Made by a program: the position numbers and the translations under genes. A DNA stretch of 64,000 bases from Burkholderia ubonensis (GTDB lineage Bacteria > Pseudomonadota > Gammaproteobacteria > Burkholderiales > Burkholderiaceae), in the NCBI RefSeq assembly GCF_001718695.1, contig NZ_CP013422.1, positions 1,426,001-1,490,000 on the forward strand, given 5' to 3'. How positions within the stretch are numbered: the first letter of the stretch is position 1; every line of letters begins with the position of its first letter. Below are positions 54,875-63,628 of this stretch, piece after piece. The notes under the pieces are model-generated. The model was not told the DNA's origin and did no database searches. It saw only the letters and a list, made by a program, of their open reading frames with translations.

Positions 54875-55183
54875 ATGCCGACCGACCTCGACATCGACGC
54901 GATCCTCAAGGCGCTCGCCAACCCCGTCCGCCGGGAAATCCTCGACTGGCTGAAAACGCCGGCCGCGCATTTTCCGGACCAGACGCTGCCGTACGACCAC
55001 GGCGTCTGCGCGGGGCAGATCGACGCGCGTTGCGGGCTGTCGCAATCCACGGTCTCCGCGCACCTGGCGACGCTGCAGCGCGCGGGGCTCGTGACGTCGA
55101 CGCGGATCGGCCAGTGGGCGTTCTTCAAGCGCAACGAAGCGGTCATCGACGCGTTTCTCGACGCCATGCGCCGCGAACTCTGA
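54875..55183 (+). CDS. ArsR-family winged-helix regulator
   Basis: This 102-aa protein has the ArsR HTH (ILKALANPVRREILDWLKTP ... LSQSTVSAHLATLQRAGLVT, GQWAFFKRNEAVIDAFLDAM). Two cysteines flank the recognition region (HGVCAGQIDARCGL) and could sense thiol-reactive compounds. The enoate-reductase gene starts 45 bp downstream on the same strand, so it likely represses its own operon, in analogy to nemR-nemA type control (inference). Confidence 0.9.
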   Translation: MPTDLDIDAILKALANPVRREILDWLKTPAAHFPDQTLPYDHGVCAGQIDARCGLSQSTVSAHLATLQRAGLVTSTRIGQWAFFKRNEAVIDAFLDAMRREL

Positions 55184-55228
55184 GCGCGCGCCGGCCCCCG
55201 TCCCGCCTTCCATGAAAAGGAAATCGCC

Positions 55229-56290
55229 ATGCCCACCCTGTTCGACCCCGTCACCCTCGGCGACCTGACCCTGCCGAACCGCATCGTGATGGCGCCGCTC
55301 ACCCGCGCCCGCGCGGGCGACGCGCGCGTCCCCAACGACCTGATGGCCCGCTACTACGCCGAACGCGCGTCGGCCGGCCTGATCATCAGCGAAGCGACGT
55401 CCGTCACGCCGCAAGGCGTCGGCTATGCCGACACGCCGGGCATCTGGTCCGACGAGCAGGTCGAGGGCTGGAAGCGCGTGACACGCGCCGTGCACGACGC
55501 GGGCGGCCGCATCGTCCTGCAGCTCTGGCACGTCGGCCGGATCTCGGACCCGATCTTCCTCGACGGCGCGCTGCCGGTCGCGCCGAGCGCGATCGCCGCG
55601 GGCGGCCACGTGAGCCTCGTGCGGCCGCAGCGCCCGTTCGTGACGCCGCGCGCGCTCGAGCTCGACGAGATCCCGGGCATCGTCGCCGCGTACCGCAAGG
55701 GCGCGGAAAACGCGAAGGCGGCCGGCTTCGACGGCGTCGAGATCCACGGCGCGAACGGCTATCTGCTCGACCAGTTCCTGCAGGACAGCACCAACCGCCG
55801 CACCGATGCGTACGGCGGCCCGATCGAGAACCGCGCGCGCCTGCTGCTCGAAGTGGTCGACGCGGCGATCGGCGTGTGGGGCGCCGGACGCGTCGGCGTG
55901 CATCTCGCGCCGCGCGGCGACGCGCACACGATGGGCGACTCCGATCCGGCCGCGACGTTCGGCTACGTCGCGCGCGAGCTCGGCCGCCGCAAGATCGCGT
56001 TCATCTTCACGCGGGAGTCGTACACGGGCGACCAGTTGAGCCCGCGGCTGAAGGAAGCGTTCGGCGGCCCGCTGATCGCGAACGAGAAGTTCACGCTCGA
56101 CACCGCGCAACAGGTGCTCGAACGCGGCGACGCCGATGCGATCGCATGGGGCCAGCTGTTCATCGCGAACCCCGACCTGCCGCGCCGGTTCGAACTCGAC
56201 GCGCCGCTCAACAAGCCGGTGCCGGAAACGTACTACGCGGAAGGCGAAACGGGCTACACCGACTATCCGGCGCTAGACGACGCAGCCTGA
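55229..56290 (+). CDS. Old yellow enzyme family NADH:flavin oxidoreductase / ene-reductase
   Basis: This 353-aa FMN-dependent TIM-barrel enzyme shows LGDLTLPNRIVMAPLTRARA, ASAGLIISEATSVTPQGVGY, IVLQLWHVGRIS, substrate-binding His/Asn in GVEIHGANGYLLDQFLQDST and GGPLIANEKFTLDTAQQVL. It reduces activated alkenes, quinones or nitro compounds with NAD(P)H. An AAAAGGAAA site precedes the ATG. It forms a unit with the ArsR-type regulator. NemA-like, but the exact substrate is open. Confidence 0.94.
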   Translation: MPTLFDPVTLGDLTLPNRIVMAPLTRARAGDARVPNDLMARYYAERASAGLIISEATSVTPQGVGYADTPGIWSDEQVEGWKRVTRAVHDAGGRIVLQLWHVGRISDPIFLDGALPVAPSAIAAGGHVSLVRPQRPFVTPRALELDEIPGIVAAYRKGAENAKAAGFDGVEIHGANGYLLDQFLQDSTNRRTDAYGGPIENRARLLLEVVDAAIGVWGAGRVGVHLAPRGDAHTMGDSDPAATFGYVARELGRRKIAFIFTRESYTGDQLSPRLKEAFGGPLIANEKFTLDTAQQVLERGDADAIAWGQLFIANPDLPRRFELDAPLNKPVPETYYAEGETGYTDYPALDDAA

Positions 56291-56302
56291 CGGCGCAGAC
56301 GT

Positions 56303-56830
56303 TCACGCGCGCACGTCGGCGCGCATGAACACGCGCTGCGTCTCGTCGAGGCCCAGCGCGACGTGGTGCGCGCGAATCGCGCGCAGCGCGGCGTCGAGCG
56401 CTGCGTCGTCGATCACACGAAAGCCGACGCGCGCGTAGTACGGCGCATTCCACGGCACGTCGCGAAACGTCGACAGCACGACCTCAGCAAAGCCGTCGCG
56501 CGCGGCGCGCATCATGATCCGCTCAATCAGGCGCGCGCCGATCCGCTGCCCCGCGTGCGACGGCGCGACGTCCAGTTCCTCGAGATACAGCCGATGCGCA
56601 TCCAGCAGCCGGTAGAACGCGAAGCCGACGCACGCGCCGTGCGCGTCGGTCGCGACGTACGCACGCCCCGCGTCGATGCGCGCGAGCACGTCGGCCGCAT
56701 CGGTCGGCTCGCCTTCGGCAATGTCCGGCATGCCGATGAAATGAAAGCGCCGGGCAGCGGCCACTTCGACGGCGGCCATCGCGGCCGCGTCTGCGCGCGT
56801 GGCGCGGCGAATCCGGATCGATACTGTCAT
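56303..56830 (-). CDS. GNAT-family N-acetyltransferase
   Basis: This 175-aa protein shows the GNAT pattern: IRRATRADAAAMAAVEVAAA, GFAFYRLLDAHRLYLEELDV, the acetyl-CoA loop HAGQRIGARLIERIM and the C-terminal NAPYYARVGFRVID. The ATG at 56830 is preferred over a GTG one codon earlier. It converges on the ene-reductase gene with 12 bp between stops. The acceptor substrate is unknown. Confidence 0.9.
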   Translation of the reverse strand: MTVSIRIRRATRADAAAMAAVEVAAARRFHFIGMPDIAEGEPTDAADVLARIDAGRAYVATDAHGACVGFAFYRLLDAHRLYLEELDVAPSHAGQRIGARLIERIMMRAARDGFAEVVLSTFRDVPWNAPYYARVGFRVIDDAALDAALRAIRAHHVALGLDETQRVFMRADVRA

Positions 56831-56916
56831 CACGGCAACCCAGGCAGACGGAAACGGCCGTCACTATAATCGAAACTTCATACCTTTCGAACGCCCCCTT
56901 CCGCCAGAGGTTCGCC

Positions 56917-57528
56917 ATGACGTTGTCCGCGCTCGCCGTGTTCGCCTTCGCCCTTCTCGCCCTGGCCGGCACGCCCGGCCCGAGCGTCGCCGCGCTCGTC
57001 GCGCGCGTGCTGACGAACGGCGTGCGCGACGTGCTGCCGTTCCTCGCCGCGATGTGGATCGGTGAAGCGCTGTGGCTCACGCTGGCCGTCGCCGGGCTGT
57101 CCGCGTTCACGCGCACGTTCGAAAGCGGCCTGCTCGTGCTGAAGCTCGTCGGCGTCGCGTATCTGCTGCTGCTCGCGTGGAAGATGTGGCGGGCGCCGAC
57201 CGACACGAAAGCCGCCGACCTGCCGCGCGGCCAGTCGCCGTGGCGCATGTTCGCGGCCGGCACGCTGGTCACGCTCGGCAACCCGAAGATCATGCTGTTC
57301 TATCTGGCGTTGCTGCCGACGATCGTCGATCTGACGCAGGTCGGCGTGCTCGCGTGGGGCGAGCTGGTCGGCACGATGCTCGTGATCCTGATCCTGACCG
57401 ACTGCTTCTGGTCGCTGCTCGCGCTGCGGGCGCGCGCGTTCCTCACCTCCGCACGCGCGAAGCGGATCGCGAACCGCACGAGTGCGACCGCGATGGCCGG
57501 CGCGGCGGTCGCGATCGCGGTGCGGTGA
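56917..57528 (+). CDS. LysE/RhtB-family amino-acid exporter
   Basis: This 203-aa inner-membrane protein with about six helices has the family N-terminus (LAVFAFALLALAGTPGPSVA, the GPG motif), LLVLKLVGVAYLLLLAWKMW, and FAAGTLVTLGNPKIMLFYLA with the conserved NPK. Efflux of amino acids or analogues is the family function; the specificity cannot be read. Confidence 0.92.
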   Translation: MTLSALAVFAFALLALAGTPGPSVAALVARVLTNGVRDVLPFLAAMWIGEALWLTLAVAGLSAFTRTFESGLLVLKLVGVAYLLLLAWKMWRAPTDTKAADLPRGQSPWRMFAAGTLVTLGNPKIMLFYLALLPTIVDLTQVGVLAWGELVGTMLVILILTDCFWSLLALRARAFLTSARAKRIANRTSATAMAGAAVAIAVR

Positions 57529-57639
57529 CTCGCCCTCGCCGGGCATGACGAACGGCGACAGGCTCCAATCGGAAGGTCCGTACGATCGGACACGCAGGCC
57601 AGCACGTCGCATGCACTCGCCTCACCTGAGGAGTCCATC

Positions 57640-58593
57640 ATGAAGCACTGGCTGTCCGCTTCGCTTCTGTGCCTGTGCGCGACGCTCGCGCAGGCGGCCG
57701 GCGTCAAGTTCGCCACGATTCCTGCCGATGCATCCGGCCCCGAACTGCACGCGATCATATGGACGCCCTGCGCCGATGCCGCGCAGACGCTGACGGTCGG
57801 CCCGTACCTGCAAGGCCGGCGCGACTGCGCGACCGTCGGCGACGCGCTGCCGCTGGTCGTGATCTCGCACGGCCACGGCGGCACGTATCTCGGCCACCAC
57901 GATCTGGCGGAAACGCTCGCCGACGCGGGCTACGTCGTCGCGGCGATCAATCATCCGGGCGACACGTTCGCCGACATGAGCCGCGCCGCCGACGCGCAGG
58001 AATTCTTCGAACGGCCGATCGACATCAAGCGGCTGGTCGACTACATGCTCGGCCCCTCGGCCGACGCCGCACGCATCGACCCGGCGCGGATCGGCTTCTT
58101 CGGTTTTTCGCGCGGTGGCTACACGGGCCTCGTGCTGGCGGGCGGCAACCCCGATTTCGTGCATGCGCCGGTCGCATGCACGAACCCCGCGTGGCGCATC
58201 TGCAAGCAGATTCACGACGAAAGCATCACGCGCCAGCCGTTGACGCACGACGCGCGCATCAAGGCTTACGTGATCGCCGATCCACTCGACGAATTTCCGA
58301 GCGCCACCACGCTGGCCGACGTGCACGCGCCGATCCAGCTATGGACCTCCGAATTCGGCGGCGACGGCGTCGAGCCGCACACCGGCCCCGCGCTGGCCAA
58401 GTTGCTGCCCGCGCGCCCCGAGCTGCACGTGGTGCCCAATGCGGGGCACTTCGCGTTTCTCGCGCCGTGTCCGCCCTCACTCGCGCAGCACGCGCCGGCC
58501 GTCTGCACCGACGCGAAGGGTTTCGATCGCGTGGCGTTCCATGCGACGCTCGACGCGAGCGCGCTCGCGTTCTTCAACGCACACATGCGCTAA
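57640..58593 (+). CDS. Exported alpha/beta hydrolase (dienelactone hydrolase / PAF-acetylhydrolase-like)
   Basis: This 317-aa protein has a signal peptide (MKHWLSASLLCLCATLAQAAG). The alpha/beta-hydrolase motifs are VVISHGHGGTYLGHHDLA (oxyanion region), nucleophile elbow GFFGFSRGGYTGL (GxSxG), Asp in an AYVIADPLDEFPSA-like strand and His in VPNAGHFAFL. Periplasmic or secreted esterase activity is expected. A GAGGAG site precedes the ATG. Its stop overlaps the stop of the convergent PI-PLC-like gene by 4 nt. Confidence 0.88.
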   Translation: MKHWLSASLLCLCATLAQAAGVKFATIPADASGPELHAIIWTPCADAAQTLTVGPYLQGRRDCATVGDALPLVVISHGHGGTYLGHHDLAETLADAGYVVAAINHPGDTFADMSRAADAQEFFERPIDIKRLVDYMLGPSADAARIDPARIGFFGFSRGGYTGLVLAGGNPDFVHAPVACTNPAWRICKQIHDESITRQPLTHDARIKAYVIADPLDEFPSATTLADVHAPIQLWTSEFGGDGVEPHTGPALAKLLPARPELHVVPNAGHFAFLAPCPPSLAQHAPAVCTDAKGFDRVAFHATLDASALAFFNAHMR

Positions 58594-59504
58594 CAGCCGC
58601 TCGGCGCGCACGGCCGCGCAACCACGAAACCGTTGCACGCGACCAGCGCGCGCACGAGCGCCCAGTCATCGTCGTCGCAGAAATCGAGCAGCATCGCGCC
58701 GCACGGGCCGGGCCGTTCGCGCAGGTGTTGGGCGAGCCGCGCATGGATGCCCTGCACGCGGCCGTCGCCGCGCGCGACGATCGACGGATTCGCGCCCATC
58801 CCCGTCCCGCTGCAGAAATTGATCGCCCAGCGCCCGCTGTCGGCGGACGGCATGTGCGTGAGCAGCGCATCGATCGCCTGCCATTTGTGTTCGATCGACG
58901 CCGCGACCGGCACCCGGTATTCGTCCTGGATCACGAACGCCGCGTCCGGATGGTCGATCGTGAACGTCATGTTGTCCGGCCATGCGGTCAGGTCGATCCC
59001 GAGCGGGCGGCGGCTGCGAAAGCGCCGCAACAGGACGATCGCGCCGCGCACGCCGCCGAGCGCGGGAATCGCGCCGCCGGCATGCCAGCGCAGCCCCGGA
59101 TGCCGCGCGCGATGCGCGTCGAATGTCGCGTCGAAGCCGCGGCGGCACGCGTGCGCCGGCCATTCGTCCTTCACCGACATCACGATGCACTCGCCCGGAT
59201 GCGCGGCAAGAAAATCCGCGCAGGTCGCCAGCACGTCGTCGAACGTCATGCCGAGCGCGATCCCGCCGTGATGAATCTCGAATTCGTCGCGCACGTGCCG
59301 GCAGCGGATGTCGAGCATCCGCACGCCGTGCATCAGCTGTGCGTCGAGCGGCGCATATTGCGTGCGAACGAGCGCATCGTCGACGGTATACGCACAGGTG
59401 TCATGACTGCCCGGTACGGTCAGGGTATGCAGCGATCGCCCGTCGTCGAGCGTCGACATCCAGTCGGCAAGCGGCAGGCGTGGGTCGTGGTGCGAATGGA
59501 TCAT
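58590..59504 (-). CDS. Phosphatidylinositol-specific phospholipase C-like protein
   Basis: This 304-aa protein resembles bacterial PI-PLC: WMSTLDDGRSLHTLTVPGSHDT with the first catalytic His, HGVRMLDIRCRHVRDEFEIHHG with the second His, ECIVMSVKDEW, and later DEYRVP and NFCSGTGMGANPS. Family members cleave glycosyl-PI or PI by an internal phosphotransfer. The N-terminal WMS motif is part of the domain, which supports the start at 59504 rather than at the inner Met (59459). No obvious signal peptide is seen. Confidence 0.85.
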   Translation of the reverse strand: MIHSHHDPRLPLADWMSTLDDGRSLHTLTVPGSHDTCAYTVDDALVRTQYAPLDAQLMHGVRMLDIRCRHVRDEFEIHHGGIALGMTFDDVLATCADFLAAHPGECIVMSVKDEWPAHACRRGFDATFDAHRARHPGLRWHAGGAIPALGGVRGAIVLLRRFRSRRPLGIDLTAWPDNMTFTIDHPDAAFVIQDEYRVPVAASIEHKWQAIDALLTHMPSADSGRWAINFCSGTGMGANPSIVARGDGRVQGIHARLAQHLRERPGPCGAMLLDFCDDDDWALVRALVACNGFVVARPCAPSGC

Positions 59505-59507
59505 TGG

Positions 59508-60542
59508 ATGACAGACAGACAGAAAAAACAGTGGATCACCGCGTCCGACGTCGCGGCGCGGGCCGGCGTATCGCGCTCGGCGGTGTCGCGCGCGTTCTCG
59601 CCGAGCGCGAGCATCGCGCCCGAAACGCGCGAGCGCGTGATGAGCGCGGCGCGCGCGCTCGGCTACCAGGTCAACCTGATCGCGCGCGACATGATCACGC
59701 AGCGCAGCAGCATGATCGGCGTCGTCACCGCGGGCTTCGAGAATCCGTTTCGCGCGCGGCTGCTGTCGGACCTGATGGCCGCGCTCGGGCATCGCGGGCT
59801 CACGCCGCTCGTGACGAACGCGGAGGACCCGCGCCAGATCCGCCAGTCGCTCGAGCGGCTGCTCAGCTACCGGATCGCCGGGCTCGTGATGACGTCCGCG
59901 TCGCCGCCGCTGTCGGTCGCGCGCCAGTACCTCGCGCACCGGATTCCGGTCGTGATGATCAACCGCGCGGCGAACCTGCCGGGCGCGGACGTCGTCGTCA
60001 GCGACAACGCGGACGGCGCCGGCCACGCCGCGCGCCTCTTCGCGCAAGCAGGCGCGCGCCGGCTCGCGTTCGTCGGGCCGCGCGACACGAGCTACAGCGC
60101 GAAATCGCGCGCCGATGCGTTCGCCGAAGCGCTCCGTCACGGAGAACCCCGCGGCACGGCACCGCTGCGCATTCACGACACGTCGTCCGACACCTATGCG
60201 TGCGGCGTCGAGGCCGCGCGGCAACTGCTGTCCGGCGACGCCCGCCCGGACGGCGTGTTCTGCTCGTCCGACCTGCTCGCGCTCGGCGTGATCGACACCG
60301 CGCGGCAGCGCTTCGGCCTGCGCGTGCCGGACGACCTGCGCGTGATCGGCTTCGACGACATACCGGCCGCCGCGTATGACGTGTATCGGCTCACGACGCT
60401 TCGACAGGACACCCAAGGGCTCGCAAACGCCGCGATCGACATGCTGTCGGAGCGGATCGACGCACAGGACGGCATGGCCGACGGCAAATCGCGCACGCGC
60501 ATCGTGCCGGTCGAATGCGTGCGGCGTCACAGTTGCGAATAG
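59508..60542 (+). CDS. LacI-family transcriptional regulator
   Basis: This 344-aa protein has the LacI HTH (ITASDVAARAGVSRSAVSRAF, ALGYQVNLIARDM hinge) and a periplasmic-binding-protein-like effector domain (IGVVTAGFENPFRARLLSDL, PVVMINRAA, DGVFCSSDLLALGVIDTARQ, VIGFDDIPAAAYDVYRLTTL). It probably controls the sugar ABC importer encoded convergently next to it. An in-frame ATG at 59496 would start inside the opposing PI-PLC gene. With the ATG at 59508 the two divergent start codons are only 3 bp apart. Confidence 0.92.
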   Translation: MTDRQKKQWITASDVAARAGVSRSAVSRAFSPSASIAPETRERVMSAARALGYQVNLIARDMITQRSSMIGVVTAGFENPFRARLLSDLMAALGHRGLTPLVTNAEDPRQIRQSLERLLSYRIAGLVMTSASPPLSVARQYLAHRIPVVMINRAANLPGADVVVSDNADGAGHAARLFAQAGARRLAFVGPRDTSYSAKSRADAFAEALRHGEPRGTAPLRIHDTSSDTYACGVEAARQLLSGDARPDGVFCSSDLLALGVIDTARQRFGLRVPDDLRVIGFDDIPAAAYDVYRLTTLRQDTQGLANAAIDMLSERIDAQDGMADGKSRTRIVPVECVRRHSCE

Positions 60543-60636
60543 CGCCCGGCGCGGTGGCGCGCGGCATGGCCGGCGCGATCGCGTGCCGGCCGGCCGCCGT
60601 CACGACGCCGCGACGTGCACGCTGCGCCCATTCGCG

Positions 60637-61515
60637 TCACTTCAATCCGCCCGCGAAGCCGCGCAGCAGATAGCGCTGCACATACCCGGCAACCGCAAGC
60701 GTCGGCAGCGACGCGATCAGCCCCGCGCTCATCAGGTCGCCCCAGTCGATCCCGTTCTCGGTCACGTAGCCCGCGATCGCGAGCGGCAGCGTGAAGCGGC
60801 TCGGCGTCGACACGAACAGCAGCGCGAGCAGGAATTCGTTCCAGGCGGCAATGAACACGAAGATCGCGGTCGCGATCAGGCCCGGCGCGCACAGCGGCAG
60901 CACGATCTGCACGAGCCGCCGGGCGAGCCCCGCGCCGTCGATGCACGCGGCTTCCTCGTACTCGATGGGGACGTCGCGCACGAACGCGAGCAGCATCCAG
61001 ATCGCCATCGGCAGTGCATGGATCTGATACGCGAGCATCAGCCCGAGCGTCGAATCGAGCAGATGCAGCCGCTTCGCAAGTGCGAACAGCGGCACCGCGA
61101 TCGTGATCGGCGGCATCAGCTTCAGCGCCAGCACGAGCCCGAGGAACAGCAGGTCGAGCCGCGCGGGAAAGCGCAGGCGCACGAGCGCATAGGCGGCCGG
61201 AAACGCGAGCGACAGCGCGAGCAGCGTCGTGCCGAAGCCGACCAGCAGCGAATTGAGCAACGGGCCGCCGATGCCGCTCGTCCACACCGACACGAAGTGC
61301 TCGAACGTCGGCGCGGCCGGCCAGATCCGCAGCGGGTGGTCGAGTCGTTCGAGCGTCGGCATGAACGCCGCACCCGCCATCCACAGGCATGGAAGCAGCA
61401 ACAGCGCAAGCGCGGCGATACGCAGTACCCACGGCACCGCCCGTGCGAACGCGGGCCGACGCTGCGTGCATCCAGCGTGCGCCGTCACGCGCGCCGCTTG
61501 CGAACCGTTTGCCAT
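60637..61515 (-). CDS. Carbohydrate ABC transporter permease (MalG/UgpE-like)
   Basis: This 292-aa protein with six helices has LRIAALALLLLPCLWMAGAA and the EAA loop EYEEAACIDGAGLARRLVQI with VLPLCAPGLIA; it ends YVQRYLLRGFAGGLK, typical of the second permease of CUT1 importers. The ATG at 61515 overlaps the upstream permease gene by 31 nt. A cytoplasmic ATPase would be required for import but is not encoded in the window; a shared MsmK/UgpC-type ATPase could serve. Confidence 0.92.
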   Translation of the reverse strand: MANGSQAARVTAHAGCTQRRPAFARAVPWVLRIAALALLLLPCLWMAGAAFMPTLERLDHPLRIWPAAPTFEHFVSVWTSGIGGPLLNSLLVGFGTTLLALSLAFPAAYALVRLRFPARLDLLFLGLVLALKLMPPITIAVPLFALAKRLHLLDSTLGLMLAYQIHALPMAIWMLLAFVRDVPIEYEEAACIDGAGLARRLVQIVLPLCAPGLIATAIFVFIAAWNEFLLALLFVSTPSRFTLPLAIAGYVTENGIDWGDLMSAGLIASLPTLAVAGYVQRYLLRGFAGGLK

Positions 61516-62354
61516 ACGTACCCCGAAACCAGCAGCGCGGACGCCGCAAGCATCAGCACCGACGCGGCGCTCGCCGGCCCGACGTTGAAGAAGCGAAAGC
61601 CCGTGTCGTAGATGTAGGTCGACAGCGTCTGTGTCGCATTGCCGGGGCCGCCGCCCGTCAGCGCATAGACCTTGTCGAACAGCTTGAACGTGTCGATCGA
61701 GCGCAGCAGCAGCGCAAGCCCGATCTGCGGCGCGGCGAGCGGCAGCGTGATGTCGCGCAGGCATTGCCACTCGCTCGCGCCGTCGGTCCGCGCGGCTTCG
61801 TACAGCTCCTGCGGAATCGACTGCAGCCCGGCGAGCACGATCAGGAACGCCATCGGCGTCCACTGCCACACGTCGACGAGCATCAGCGACCACAGCGCCA
61901 GATGCGGATCCGACAGCCAGCGCACGCCTTCCGCGCCGAGCGCCGCGAGCAGCGCGTTCAGGAAGCCGTCGAAGTTCAGCCAGTTGCGCCAGATCGCCGA
62001 GCACACGAGCGTGGACAGCATCATCGGCAGGATCGCGAGCGGCAGCGCGATGCGGCGGCCCGGAAACGCGCGCACGAACAGCAGCGCGAGGCCAAAGCCG
62101 AGCGCGACCTCGACGAGCGACGCCGCGATCGTGAAGCGCAGCGTGTTGCCGAAGCCGGCCGTGAACGCGTCGTCGCCGAGCACCGCGCGATAGTTCGCGA
62201 GGCCCGCGAACGCGCGGCGGCCCGCCGTGTAGTCGACATGGCAGAACGAATCGATCAGCACCTGCACGACCGGATACAGCGCGAGGCCGGCCAGCACCAG
62301 CAGCGCGGGCCCGAGCAGCGCGACGAACGGCAGGCTGCGCGAGAACGCCTTCAT
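61485..62354 (-). CDS. Carbohydrate ABC transporter permease (MalF/UgpA-like)
   Basis: This 289-aa protein has six helices and the CUT1 EAA loop ELYEAARTDGASEWQCLRDI with TLPLAAPQIGLALLLRSID, followed by LTGGGPGNATQTLSTYIYDT. It is the first permease of the importer, 35 bp downstream of the binding-protein gene and overlapping the second permease. Confidence 0.93.
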   Translation of the reverse strand: MKAFSRSLPFVALLGPALLVLAGLALYPVVQVLIDSFCHVDYTAGRRAFAGLANYRAVLGDDAFTAGFGNTLRFTIAASLVEVALGFGLALLFVRAFPGRRIALPLAILPMMLSTLVCSAIWRNWLNFDGFLNALLAALGAEGVRWLSDPHLALWSLMLVDVWQWTPMAFLIVLAGLQSIPQELYEAARTDGASEWQCLRDITLPLAAPQIGLALLLRSIDTFKLFDKVYALTGGGPGNATQTLSTYIYDTGFRFFNVGPASAASVLMLAASALLVSGYVWQTVRKRRA

Positions 62355-62389
62355 GCGCGGCGCTCCCGCAAGCGAACGGGCGCGCAGGG

Positions 62390-63628
62390 TCACTTGCCCG
62401 CCGCCGCGATCGCCTGCGCGATCTTCTGCTGCGCCTGGCGCAGCGCCGCGTCGGGCGCGGCCTGCCCCGTCAGCGCGAGCTGCAGCTGATCGCCGAGGAT
62501 GCTCTCGATCTGCTGCCAGTCCTTCACGCGCGGCCGCGCGCGACCCGCTTCGAGCGCCTTCAGCTGGTCCGGATACCAGCGGTACTGGCGAACCAGCGCC
62601 GGGTCCGCGAACACGCTGCGGCGAGTCGGCGGAATGCCGAGCGCGGCGAGGCGCGCCTGCGTGTCGCGTGCGGTCAGGTACGCGAGGAAGTCCTGCGCGA
62701 GCTTCGCGTGCGGCGCATCCTTCGGAATCGCCATCTGCCAGATGCCGAGCATCGGCGCGGGGCCGGAGGTCTGCCCCGGCGGCGCCTGCAGCGCGATCTG
62801 GCCGGCCACGCGCGACTGCTTCGGATCGTCGAGCGCCGGAATCCACGCCGGCCACACCTCGATCGCCTGCGCGGCGGCGCCGCGCTGCAGCGCATCGCGC
62901 ACTTCCGCCGCGCCATACACGTCGACGTCCTTCGGCGCGGACGCCTTCAGCGCGAGGAAGGTCTTGAGCGCCGCCTGCGCCTCGCGCGAATCGATCGTCA
63001 CGTTGCCCGCGCGGGCGAGCACGTCGCCGCCGTACGCCCACAGGATCGGCAGGAAGCCCGTCACGACCGGATTGCCCTTGGTGCCGCGGAACACGACGCC
63101 GGACACGCTCTTGTCCGCGCCGCCGATGGTCTGCGCGATCTTCAGCACGTCGTCCCAGTTGCGCGGCGGCTGCAGCTTGTATTTCGCGAGCAGGTCCTTC
63201 CGGTACGCGAACATCTCGACGTTGCCGACCACCGGCAGCGCGAACAGCGTGCCCGCCGCGTTGCGGCCGAGCGCGACCGTCGACGGCACCAGATCCGCGT
63301 CGGCGAGCGTCGCCGGCAGCGGCTTCAGCCAGCCGTTGCCGATGAATTCCGGCGACCACGTGTCGTCCATCATCACGAGGTCGTACGCGCCGGTGCCCTC
63401 GCGCATCGACAGCTTGAGCTTCTGGTAGAGGTTCGCGTTCGGCAGCTTCAGCAACTCGATGTCGGCGCCCGGATGCAGTTTGTTGAAACCGGCGACGGCG
63501 TCGGCCAGCCCCTTGCCGTAGATGTCGTCGCGGCCGGCGATGACGAGGTCCGCGGCGACGGCATGCGACGCGAAGACGGAAAGCGCAACGGCGGCGGACA
63601 GCGCGCGCAGGCGGCTCAGCAGGGTCAT
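62390..63628 (-). CDS. Carbohydrate ABC transporter substrate-binding protein
   Basis: This 412-aa protein has a signal peptide (MTLLSRLRALSAAVALSVFASHAVA|A) and a family-1 extracellular solute-binding fold (LVIAGRDDIYGKGLADAVAG, YDLVMMDDTWSPEFIGNGWL, FALPVVGNVEMFAYRKDLLA, FLPILWAYGGDVLA, PAPMLGIWQMAIPKDAPHA). CUT1 binding proteins of this type take up oligosaccharides, polyols or glycerol phosphates. It is the first gene of a three-gene operon. Confidence 0.93.
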   Translation of the reverse strand: MTLLSRLRALSAAVALSVFASHAVAADLVIAGRDDIYGKGLADAVAGFNKLHPGADIELLKLPNANLYQKLKLSMREGTGAYDLVMMDDTWSPEFIGNGWLKPLPATLADADLVPSTVALGRNAAGTLFALPVVGNVEMFAYRKDLLAKYKLQPPRNWDDVLKIAQTIGGADKSVSGVVFRGTKGNPVVTGFLPILWAYGGDVLARAGNVTIDSREAQAALKTFLALKASAPKDVDVYGAAEVRDALQRGAAAQAIEVWPAWIPALDDPKQSRVAGQIALQAPPGQTSGPAPMLGIWQMAIPKDAPHAKLAQDFLAYLTARDTQARLAALGIPPTRRSVFADPALVRQYRWYPDQLKALEAGRARPRVKDWQQIESILGDQLQLALTGQAAPDAALRQAQQKIAQAIAAAGK

